The notes below the pieces were generated by a model. It did no database searches. It had not been told where the DNA came from and saw only the letters and a program-made list of their open reading frames with translations. The position numbers were made by a program, and so were the translations under genes. This document shows positions 1 to 5,910 of a DNA stretch of 21,489 bases, in pieces. Origin of the DNA: Alphaproteobacteria bacterium UBA7314 (lineage in GTDB: Bacteria; Pseudomonadota; Alphaproteobacteria; MPNO01; UBA830); assembly GCA_002471575.1 (NCBI GenBank), contig DKQG01000028.1, forward strand, positions 19,086 through 40,574, in the 5' to 3' direction. Position 1 is the first letter of the stretch. Each line of letters starts with the position of its first letter.

Positions 1-179
1 GTCCCGTCACTCCCGCCACTCTTTTCCCAGTATGTTGCGGTTTAGACGTTCTCTAACCCGTTGCCCCTCACGGTGCTGTCGCGTGATGTGTGGATGGCTC
101 GCCGCATGAAACAGTTTTGATTGAATAAGTAGCCAAGTTTAGGGCTTTCCATTTTCCAAATTGGCGGAATTGATATCTG

Positions 180-209
180 CGAGTTTTTACAAACTCGATT
201 ATATTTTTC
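180..209 (+). terminator. Small hairpin followed by T-rich tract; possible terminator of an upstream gene
   Basis: Positions 180-186 (CGAGTTT) and 191-197 (AAACTCG) form a perfect 7-bp stem with a 4-nt loop, and an A/T-rich stretch with a T5 run follows. The stem has only three G:C pairs, so it would be a weak intrinsic terminator. It reads correctly for transcription coming from the left edge of the window. It could equally be a dyad operator in the upstream region of the molybdenum hydroxylase operon. Confidence 0.3.
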
Positions 210-359
210 CTGATGAGCAAAAATGTTTATCGGGAGAATGGAGGAGTAACAGCCCGTTAATCGAGGCTAAGTCATAAAAGATTGAAATCGATGTAAGACA
301 AACGGAGGATGGGTTTGTTTTTCGTCACTCTGCCATTTTAGCCACCGCATCTCCGCTAG

Positions 360-422
360 CCTTTTCCCCATGCCACCTCACCTCTGCCCCGTGACACTTC
401 GCCTCTCCCCCGTGACACGCAT
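360..422 (+). repeat. Three direct repeats with 21-bp phasing upstream of the molybdenum hydroxylase operon
   Basis: The core CCCC(A/G)TG(C/A)CAC occurs at 366-376, 387-397 and 408-418, spaced exactly 21 bp, close to two DNA helical turns. The second and third units share a 17-base block (381-397 and 402-418) with a single mismatch. The first unit is more diverged, and 339-359 may be a further decayed copy. Same-face phasing next to a candidate promoter suggests operator sites for a DNA-binding regulator, but a decayed minisatellite is also possible. No regulator gene is visible in the window. Confidence 0.55.
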
Positions 423-441
423 CAGACAAATCCTGTAAAGT
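412..441 (+). promoter_or_regulatory. Candidate sigma70-type promoter for the molybdenum hydroxylase operon
   Basis: GTGACA at 412-417 matches five of six bases of the -35 consensus. TAAAGT at 436-441 matches four of six bases of the -10, with an 18-bp spacer and a TG dinucleotide just upstream of the -10. The -35 lies inside the third 21-bp repeat, so a bound regulator would touch the polymerase site. The start codon at 496 would have a leader of roughly 45-50 nt, with a Shine-Dalgarno GGGAG at 483-487. The match is modest and rests on pattern only. Confidence 0.35.
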
Positions 442-495
442 TCTAGAGACTAGTTTTTTTTCGTTGAGCAGTGAAATGAACTGGGAGAAAAACCG

Positions 496-1365
496 ATGAC
501 CGATATGCGCTACGAGGCGCCGGAAACGCTGGATGCGGCAATCGCTCTGCTAGACGATGCCAGTGGTGGCGGCAAGGTGATGGCAGGCGGCACCGACGTG
601 CTTGTCCAGCTGCACGCCGAAATTATAGAGCCCGAAGTCTTGGTGGATATAAAGAATATTCCTGACCTTAAAGCGATGTCGCAAACGGAAGCCGGCTGGC
701 TAGTTGGCGCTGCGGTATCCGGAATGACCATCGTTGACAACGCGGATTTCGCGACAGCGTGGCCGGGTGTTTGTGAGGGTGTTGCGCTGATCGGCTCGGT
801 GCAGGTGAAAGGCCGAGCCAGCATCGGCGGTAATCTCTGCAATGCTTCTCCTGCTGCGGACAGCGTGCCGGCAATAATCGCGGCTGGTGCGGTTGCAAAA
901 ATTATCGGTCCCGGTGGGGTGCGGAAGGAACCTGTTGAGAATATCGTGACCGGCCCCGGGCAAACTTCGCTCGGGGATGGAGAATTTATTGTTTCGTTCT
1001 CGTTTCCTACGCGGGCGCCGCACAGCGGGGATTGCTATCTTCGACTGACGCCACGCACCGAGATGGATATTGCGATTGTGGGTGCAGGTGTCTCGCTAAC
1101 GCTGGACGACAACGGGACCTGTAATGCGGCAAGGATTTCGATCGGGGCTGTTGCGCCGCGTCCGCTTCTGGTGGAGGAAGCGGCGAATGCATTGATCGGG
1201 ACGAAAGTTGACGGCACGGCACTGGAAAACATGGTCGCCGCCGTTCGCGCAGCCTGCGATCCGATTAGTGACAAACGCGGAACCCGCGAATACAGAATCA
1301 AGACCGCCGGCGTCATCGCGCGCCGCGCCGCATCGAAGGCACTTGAAAGGGCGAGGGCAAACTGA
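496..1365 (+). CDS. Molybdenum hydroxylase FAD-binding (medium) subunit, CoxM/CutM/HcrB-like
   Basis: This is the 289-aa flavoprotein subunit of a three-subunit molybdenum hydroxylase. In this family it passes electrons from the [2Fe-2S] subunit to an external acceptor. The N-terminal FAD motif AGGTD is at residues 30-34. The second FAD-contacting segment, SIGGNLCNASPAADS, starts at residue 109 and resembles xanthine dehydrogenase and HcrB more than CoxM. There is no [4Fe-4S] insertion of the kind found in 4-hydroxybenzoyl-CoA reductase FAD subunits. The ATG has a Shine-Dalgarno GGGAG 8 nt upstream. The stop overlaps the next start by one base (TGATG), indicating translational coupling. Length is normal for the family. 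Family assignment is firm; the substrate is unknown. Confidence 0.9.
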   Translation: MTDMRYEAPETLDAAIALLDDASGGGKVMAGGTDVLVQLHAEIIEPEVLVDIKNIPDLKAMSQTEAGWLVGAAVSGMTIVDNADFATAWPGVCEGVALIGSVQVKGRASIGGNLCNASPAADSVPAIIAAGAVAKIIGPGGVRKEPVENIVTGPGQTSLGDGEFIVSFSFPTRAPHSGDCYLRLTPRTEMDIAIVGAGVSLTLDDNGTCNAARISIGAVAPRPLLVEEAANALIGTKVDGTALENMVAAVRAACDPISDKRGTREYRIKTAGVIARRAASKALERARAN

Positions 1366-1844
1366 TGGCGAAAAAAGTACATGTAACAACGACGGTGAAC
1401 GGCGACGAATACGAATATCTCGCCGAAGCAGGTCAGACGTTGGTCGACGTGCTGCGGAATGAACTGGAACTGACGGGCACCAAGGAAGGCTGTTCCACTG
1501 GCGACTGTGGCGCCTGCAGCGTGATTGTCGACGGTGAACTCGTCTGCTCGTGCCTGGTTTTGGCTGCAGAAACCGACGGTAAGTCGGTGGAGACAATCGA
1601 AGGCATGGCAAATGGGGACGAACTGCATCCGCTGCAGCGGAACTTCCTTGAGTTGAACGGGCTTCAGTGCGGGATCTGCACACCCGGTTTTTTGGTCGCG
1701 GCGAAGGCGTTGCTGGAGCGCAATCCTGACCCTACCGAGACGGAAGCCCGTTTTTGGCTAGCGGGAAACCTCTGCCGCTGCACCGGGTATGATAAAATTG
1801 TCCGCTCCGTGATGGCGGCGGCCGAAGAAATGCGAGGAGCTTGA
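1365..1844 (+). CDS. Molybdenum hydroxylase [2Fe-2S] (small) subunit, CoxS-like
   Basis: This 159-aa iron-sulfur subunit relays electrons from the molybdenum centre to FAD. The plant-ferredoxin-type N-terminal cluster is ligated by C43, C48, C51 and C63 (GCSTGDCGACS, then VCSCL), with an additional C61 two residues before the last ligand. The C-terminal helical domain carries the second cluster motif: C102 and C105 in LQCGICTPGF, and C137 and C139 in NLCRCTGY. Q101, just before C102, is the glutamine that contacts the molybdopterin cofactor in related enzymes. Length is typical of the family (about 155-165 aa). The gene overlaps the FAD subunit by one base and ends 1 base before the large-subunit ATG, so the three are clearly co-expressed. 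Confidence 0.93.
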   Translation: MAKKVHVTTTVNGDEYEYLAEAGQTLVDVLRNELELTGTKEGCSTGDCGACSVIVDGELVCSCLVLAAETDGKSVETIEGMANGDELHPLQRNFLELNGLQCGICTPGFLVAAKALLERNPDPTETEARFWLAGNLCRCTGYDKIVRSVMAAAEEMRGA

Positions 1845-1845
1845 T

Positions 1846-4116
1846 ATGGCTACCATCCTGGAAGACTCGAAATTCGATCCGCAGCGTGACCTCAAGACCG
1901 TCGGTAGTAACCCCGTAAAGCATGACGGTCTCGACAAGGTTACCGGCCGAGCGAAGTTTGGTGCGGACTTCTTTCTCCCCGGAATGCTGTTCGGTAGGAC
2001 GCTGCGCAGCCCACACGCGCACGCGATTATTAAGTCAATTGATATCAGTGAGGCTGAGGCGCTTCCCGGCGTGAAGGCGGTCGTGACGCGAGACGATTTT
2101 CCGGACATTGATCCCGGTTCCGTCGCTGGTGACATGACCCGTACTGCCATGGCGCGTGAGAAAGCGCTGTTTGACGGTCATCCCGTTGCAGCAGTGGCTG
2201 CTACCAGCGAGGCGATAGCAAAGCGCGCCCTGAAACTGATCAAGGTTGATTACGAGGTTCTGCCTCACGTGATTGACCCAGTTGATGCAATGAAACCAGA
2301 TGCACCCATTCTGCATGATCACATTCGGACTAAGGGTCTGGACGAACCAAGCGATGCTCCGACCAACGTCACTGAACGAATGGTCAGCAAAATGGGAGAC
2401 GTTGAGAGAGGCTTCGCTGAAGCAGACGTAATCGTCGAGCGAGAATTCGACTCCAAGCCAATGCACCAGGGTTATATTGAGCCGCAGGGCTGCGTCGCCG
2501 AATATTCGGAAGACGGTCAGGTCGAATTGTGGTGCAGCACCCAGGCGCCTTTCGTCTACCGCGATCGCTTGTCGGCGATCCTCAAGGTCGATGCAGCAAA
2601 GATCAACGTTCAACAATCCGAACTTGGCGGCGGCTTTGGCGGAAAGACGGGTTTCTACCCGGAGCCCATTGCTATCCTGCTGTCTAAGAAGGCCTCTCGG
2701 CCGGTGAAAATGGTTCTGCACCGTACCGAGGTTTTTCGAGGCACCGGGCCTGTTTCGGGGACGAACTATAAAATCAAGATGGGTTGCACTAAAGATGGTC
2801 GGATTACGGCTGCCCAGGGGGAACTGATCTTCCAGACGGGTATCTTTACAGGATCGATGTACTTCAATGCGCCCAACGCGATGTTCACGCGCTACGATTT
2901 GGAAAACGTTTATATCGAGTCATTTGAGGTGATTTCGAATAGACCCAAGGTGAATTCGTTCCGTGCGCCTTGCGTTCCGCAGATCGTATTCGGTGTAGAA
3001 GGCGTGATTGACGAACTTGCCCGCAAGATCGAGATGGATCCCATCGATATGCGCTTAAAGAATGCAGCGACCGAGGGTTACACGACGATCTACGGAGAAA
3101 CGCTTGGTCCAATTGGCTTTGTTGAAACGCTTGAGGCGGCAAAGGCGACGGATCACTATCAATCGCCTGTCAAGGACGGGGAGGGGCGTGGCATCGCGAC
3201 TGGCTTTTGGTTCAATCGGGGCGGAGAGACATCGACCTCGATGAATATAGCGCCGGATGGGTCGGTAACAATCATCACTGGGACTGCGGACGTCGCAGGT
3301 TCGCGCATTTCGATCGCGATGATGGCGGCCGAAGAACTGGGTATTGATGTCGACAAAGTTCGGATCACCATGGCTGATACGAATTCACTCGGGTTTAACC
3401 GGGTGACCGCGGGCAGTCGGACGACTTATTCGGTTGGGATGACAGTTGTGGATAACGCACGCGACTGTATTTCTCAGTTCGTAAAGCGGGCGGCGGAGAT
3501 CTGGGATGTTCCGGAGGACGCAGTAATTTACGAAAACGGTGAATGCCGTCCTGCCAGTGCAAACGTTGGGGAGTTCGAGCCTCTTTCGATCGCTGACATC
3601 GCCAAACAGACTACCATGTCGCACGGCGCGGTCACGGCCAGCACATCAATGAACGTGACCGGTGCGGGGCCGGGCTTCGGGCTACATATAGTCGATGTGA
3701 AGGTCGATGAGGAGACTGGACGGACCGATGTAACCCGCTACACAGTAATCGAGGATGCCGGCAAAGCCATTCACCCGTTGCAGGTCGAAGGTCAGTATCA
3801 GGGTGGTGCCGTGCAGGGGATAGGCTGGGCGTTGAACGAGGAGTACGTTTACGGCGAAGATGGGCGGCTTCAAAACGCGGGGTTCCTAGACTACCGCATG
3901 CCGGTTACCTCGGACGTGCCGATGATTGACACCGTGATCGTCGAAGTGCCGAACCCTCGCCATCCGTTCGGCCTTCGCGGTGTCGGCGAAGTGCCGGTGG
4001 TGCCGACAATGGCGGCTATCGGCAACGCAATCGGCGATGCCATTGGGGTGCGTCCCCAGTCGTTGCCGATGTCTCCGCCGAAGCTACTGGACCTAATCGA
4101 AAACCGCGACGGCTGA
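1846..4116 (+). CDS. Molybdenum hydroxylase molybdopterin-binding (large) subunit, xanthine dehydrogenase family
   Basis: This 756-aa catalytic subunit hydroxylates a substrate carbon with water-derived oxygen at a Mo-molybdopterin centre. Visible motifs in order are HQGYIEPQ (207-214, cofactor binding), GGGFGGK (261-267), the active-site loop FRAPCVPQ (372-379) and GVGEVP (712-717). E715 is in the position of the catalytic glutamate. The loop differs from form I CO dehydrogenase (AYRCSFR) and form II CoxL-like proteins (AYRGAGR), so CO oxidation is not supported. It differs from the FRAPG-type loop I recall as common among relatives by having C376. There is no twin-arginine leader, so the enzyme is probably cytoplasmic. 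Gene order (FAD, Fe-S, Mo) matches cox operons. No maturation or chaperone gene (XdhC/CoxF, CoxD, CoxG type) follows. Candidate substrates (N-heterocycle, aromatic, aldehyde) cannot be chosen from sequence. Confidence 0.9.
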   Translation: MATILEDSKFDPQRDLKTVGSNPVKHDGLDKVTGRAKFGADFFLPGMLFGRTLRSPHAHAIIKSIDISEAEALPGVKAVVTRDDFPDIDPGSVAGDMTRTAMAREKALFDGHPVAAVAATSEAIAKRALKLIKVDYEVLPHVIDPVDAMKPDAPILHDHIRTKGLDEPSDAPTNVTERMVSKMGDVERGFAEADVIVEREFDSKPMHQGYIEPQGCVAEYSEDGQVELWCSTQAPFVYRDRLSAILKVDAAKINVQQSELGGGFGGKTGFYPEPIAILLSKKASRPVKMVLHRTEVFRGTGPVSGTNYKIKMGCTKDGRITAAQGELIFQTGIFTGSMYFNAPNAMFTRYDLENVYIESFEVISNRPKVNSFRAPCVPQIVFGVEGVIDELARKIEMDPIDMRLKNAATEGYTTIYGETLGPIGFVETLEAAKATDHYQSPVKDGEGRGIATGFWFNRGGETSTSMNIAPDGSVTIITGTADVAGSRISIAMMAAEELGIDVDKVRITMADTNSLGFNRVTAGSRTTYSVGMTVVDNARDCISQFVKRAAEIWDVPEDAVIYENGECRPASANVGEFEPLSIADIAKQTTMSHGAVTASTSMNVTGAGPGFGLHIVDVKVDEETGRTDVTRYTVIEDAGKAIHPLQVEGQYQGGAVQGIGWALNEEYVYGEDGRLQNAGFLDYRMPVTSDVPMIDTVIVEVPNPRHPFGLRGVGEVPVVPTMAAIGNAIGDAIGVRPQSLPMSPPKLLDLIENRDG

Positions 4117-4122
4117 GCCGTC
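4108..4122 (+). other. Hairpin whose loop is the stop codon of the large subunit
   Basis: GACGGC at 4108-4113 and GCCGTC at 4117-4122 form a perfect 6-bp GC-rich stem. The 3-nt loop is the TGA stop codon itself. No T run follows within 30 bases, so this is not a classical intrinsic terminator. It may protect the 3' end of the mRNA or be fortuitous. Confidence 0.35.
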
Positions 4123-4149
4123 ATGGGAGGGAACCATAACACGAGAGAG

Positions 4150-4175
4150 GACCCGGTTGGGCGGCTGTCTTTTTT
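4150..4175 (+). terminator. Candidate intrinsic terminator after the molybdenum hydroxylase operon
   Basis: GACCCG at 4150-4155 can pair with CGG (4162-4164) and GTC (4167-4169) around a 2-nt bulge, with a 6-nt loop. A run of six T (4170-4175) follows immediately. The position, between the large-subunit stop and the nuo promoter at 4233, fits a boundary between two transcription units. The bulged stem is short, so efficiency is doubtful. Confidence 0.42.
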
Positions 4176-4232
4176 CGCTGGATGCGCTCGATAGTTCGTG
4201 CGCGGCAAAGCGTCCGATTCGGCCCAAAAGCT

Positions 4233-4261
4233 TTGAAATCCAATAATTTTCACCCTATAAC
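4233..4261 (+). promoter_or_regulatory. Predicted sigma70 promoter of the nuo operon
   Basis: TTGAAA (4233-4238) and TATAAC (4256-4261) are separated by exactly 17 bp, and each matches five of six consensus bases. Transcription would start near 4268, leaving a leader of about 110 nt before nuoA. A GATTC (GANTC-type, the sequence methylated by CcrM in Alphaproteobacteria) lies just upstream at 4216-4220. This is the best promoter-like sequence I found in the window. Confidence 0.65.
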
Positions 4262-4293
4262 AACGGCGGTTAATTGGCGCTTCGAGGGTTGAG

Positions 4294-4308
4294 TTAACCA
4301 CCGGTTAA
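4294..4308. promoter_or_regulatory. CtrA-like box TTAA-N7-TTAA in the nuo leader
   Basis: TTAACCACCGGTTAA fits the alphaproteobacterial CtrA response-regulator consensus TTAA-N7-TTAA exactly. Its left half extends to TTAACCA as in strong CtrA sites. It is also a perfect dyad (TTAACC / GGTTAA, 3-bp centre), so another dimeric regulator is possible. A further GGTTAA half site is at 4268-4273. The box lies about 26-40 bp downstream of the predicted start, where a bound protein could block transcription. Alternatively it could act as the activator site of a second promoter with TTGAAT at 4328-4333 as the -10. Confidence 0.5.
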
Positions 4309-4378
4309 TCTAACACGGCAACCTTGCTTGAATTCTCGCCGCGACTAGGTGGTTGCGGATGCACTCTGGGGCTATCTG

Positions 4379-4744
4379 ATGCAGGATATGTTGAGCGAAT
4401 ATCTCCCGATCCTGATTTTTCTTGGGATCGCGACAGGGATTGCGATCGCTGCGCTTGTGGCGTCCTACATTGTCGCCCGACAGCGTCCGGATCCAGAAAA
4501 GGTCTCCGCCTATGAATGCGGCTTCGATGCGTTCGACGACGCCCGCGGCCAGTTCGACGTCCGGTTTTATCTGGTCGCCATACTGTTCATCATTTTCGAT
4601 CTTGAAATCGCCTTTCTCTTTCCGTGGGCAATATCGCTTTCAGAAATCGGCCTTTTCGGCTTCTGGTCAATGATGGCGTTCCTCGGTGTGCTCACAATTG
4701 GTTTTATTTACGAATGGAAGAAAGGCGCGCTCGAATGGGAGTAG
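4379..4744 (+). CDS. nuoA: NADH-quinone oxidoreductase subunit A
   Basis: This small membrane subunit of complex I sits near the quinone site and the first proton pathway. I chose the ATG at 4379, which gives 121 aa, the usual family length, with a GGGG Shine-Dalgarno-like run about 8 nt upstream. A GTG at 4349 would add 10 residues, and an ATG at 4388 would remove 3. Three transmembrane segments are visible at about residues 8-32, 63-84 and 92-111. The conserved cytoplasmic-loop motif YECGF is at 45-49 (C47), and FDLEIAFLFPW at 73-83 carries acidic D74 and E76. It is the first gene of the 14-gene nuo operon and overlaps nuoB by 10 bases. Confidence 0.95.
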   Translation: MQDMLSEYLPILIFLGIATGIAIAALVASYIVARQRPDPEKVSAYECGFDAFDDARGQFDVRFYLVAILFIIFDLEIAFLFPWAISLSEIGLFGFWSMMAFLGVLTIGFIYEWKKGALEWE

Positions 4745-5265
4745 ACGCACCACTCAAACCGGGCCCGCAGCAGGATATGATCCTGAGGCACGTGACGGAC
4801 GAGTTGAGCGACAAAGGTTTCGTCGTTGCCCAGATGGACAAACTGGTTTCCTGGGCCCAGTCGGGGTCGCTTTGGCCGATGACGTTTGGTCTGGCCTGTT
4901 GCGCCGTAGAAATGATGCACACGGCGGCTAGCCGTTACGATCTTGACCGGTTCGGCGTCGTGTTCCGGCCCAGCCCGCGCCAATCCGACGTCATGATCGT
5001 CGCGGGCACCCTGACCAACAAGATGGCTCCTGCGCTGCGCAAGGTTTACGACCAGATGGCGGAACCGCGCTGGGTGATTTCGATGGGAAGCTGTGCCAAT
5101 GGCGGCGGTTACTACCACTATTCCTACTCGGTGGTGCGCGGCTGCGACCGGATCGTTCCGGTGGACGTATACGTGCCCGGCTGTCCGCCCACGGCGGAAG
5201 CCCTGTTGTACGGTATTCTGCAACTCCAGAAGAAAATTCGCCGCACCAGCACGATCGTGCGGTAG
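4735..5265 (+). CDS. nuoB: NADH-quinone oxidoreductase subunit B
   Basis: This 176-aa peripheral-arm subunit carries cluster N2, the last [4Fe-4S] centre before quinone. The ligands are C55 and C56 (GLACCAVEMM), C120 (GSCANGGG) and C150 (VPGCPPTAEALLYG). The frame is open upstream to 4624, but the ATG at 4735 inside the end of nuoA gives the expected N-terminus. The 10-base overlap indicates coupled translation. Sequence around the cluster is fully canonical and resembles mitochondrial PSST proteins. Confidence 0.96.
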   Translation: MGVDAPLKPGPQQDMILRHVTDELSDKGFVVAQMDKLVSWAQSGSLWPMTFGLACCAVEMMHTAASRYDLDRFGVVFRPSPRQSDVMIVAGTLTNKMAPALRKVYDQMAEPRWVISMGSCANGGGYYHYSYSVVRGCDRIVPVDVYVPGCPPTAEALLYGILQLQKKIRRTSTIVR

Positions 5266-5286
5266 GCGGACGGACCGGTTCGGCAA

Positions 5287-5910
5287 ATGGACGAAGCACT
5301 GAACGACCTTGGGGAATATATCGCCGACCAGTCCGGTGATGCGGTTACTTCATGGAGTATATCGCTCGGCGAGCTGGCGCTAGAAACCACGCGCGATTAT
5401 CTCGGCGCGTTGATGAAGTTCGTCCGCGACGACTCCAACTGTCTTTTCAAGATTCTGATCGATATTACCGCGGTCGATTTTCCGGAACGTGGCGAACGTT
5501 TTGAAATCGTCTACAACCTGTTGAGCTTGTCGCACAACCAGCGCATCCGGGTGACGGTGTCAACAGATGAAAATACTCCGGTGCCGTCTATGGTGTCTCT
5601 GTTCAGCGCTGCGGGCTGGTTCGAACGCGAAGTGTGGGACATGTTTGGCGTTTTCTTTACCGACCATCCGGATCTGCGCCGGATGCTGACCGATTACGGT
5701 TTTGAGGGACATCCTCTGCGCAAGGATTTTCCGCTGACCGGCTATGTTGAGGTGCGCTACGACGAGGAGCAGAAGCGCGTCGTACACCAGCCGGTGACCC
5801 TGACCCAGGATTTCCGTAACTTTGACTTTATGAGCCCTTGGGAAGGCGCCGAATACATCCTGCCGGGTGACGAAAAAGCTGACGGCGAGGCGGCAGAGGA
5901 AGCCGACTGA
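5287..5910 (+). CDS. nuoC: NADH-quinone oxidoreductase subunit C (30 kDa subunit)
   Basis: This 207-aa hydrophilic subunit of the complex I connecting module contains no cofactor. The family signature EREVWDMFGVFF begins at residue 113. It is followed by HPDLRRMLTDYGFEGHPLRKDFP and a C-terminal region ending in an acidic tail. NuoC is a separate protein here rather than a NuoCD fusion as in Escherichia coli, which is the usual alphaproteobacterial and mitochondrial arrangement. The gene begins 21 bases after nuoB, with only a weak purine-rich Shine-Dalgarno. It overlaps nuoD by one base in a TGATG junction. Confidence 0.95.
   Translation: MDEALNDLGEYIADQSGDAVTSWSISLGELALETTRDYLGALMKFVRDDSNCLFKILIDITAVDFPERGERFEIVYNLLSLSHNQRIRVTVSTDENTPVPSMVSLFSAAGWFEREVWDMFGVFFTDHPDLRRMLTDYGFEGHPLRKDFPLTGYVEVRYDEEQKRVVHQPVTLTQDFRNFDFMSPWEGAEYILPGDEKADGEAAEEAD

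Larger units (their letters stand above)
1..495. other. Intergenic region with no supportable gene
   Basis: No reading frame here is long enough or well enough initiated to call a gene. At the left edge, one forward frame is open for only 14 codons before a TAG at 43-45, so a gene tail entering from outside cannot be excluded but is not supported. About 110-310 is clearly AT-rich. From about 320 the + strand becomes C/T-rich and contains the 21-bp phased repeats annotated separately. A 9-bp imperfect tandem (CCCGTCACT / CCCGCCACT) lies at 3-20. I see no tRNA or rRNA. Confidence 0.7.

Noticed and set aside
213..260. Possible 15-codon leader peptide starting at ATG 213
   Set aside because: No Shine-Dalgarno precedes it, the composition is AT-rich non-coding, and there is no regulatory codon run.
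309..341. Possible 10-codon peptide after GGAGG at 304-308
   Set aside because: The Shine-Dalgarno-like sequence abuts the ATG with no spacing, and the peptide is too short to support.
443..461. CTAG-AGA-CTAG dyad followed by eight T, as an attenuator before the hydroxylase genes
   Set aside because: The stem would be only 4 bp with half A/T pairs, too weak for termination; probably chance.
496..1365. 4-hydroxybenzoyl-CoA reductase beta subunit
   Set aside because: The extra [4Fe-4S] insertion with clustered cysteines that defines that subunit is absent; the protein is only 289 aa.
496..4116. Annotation as aerobic CO dehydrogenase (coxMSL)
   Set aside because: Gene order matches, but the large-subunit loop is FRAPCVPQ, not AYRCSFR (form I) or AYRGAGR (form II), and the FAD motifs look closer to xanthine dehydrogenase and HcrB types.
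4624..4734. Extended N-terminus for NuoB
   Set aside because: The open frame upstream is inside nuoA; the ATG at 4735 gives the expected length and start.
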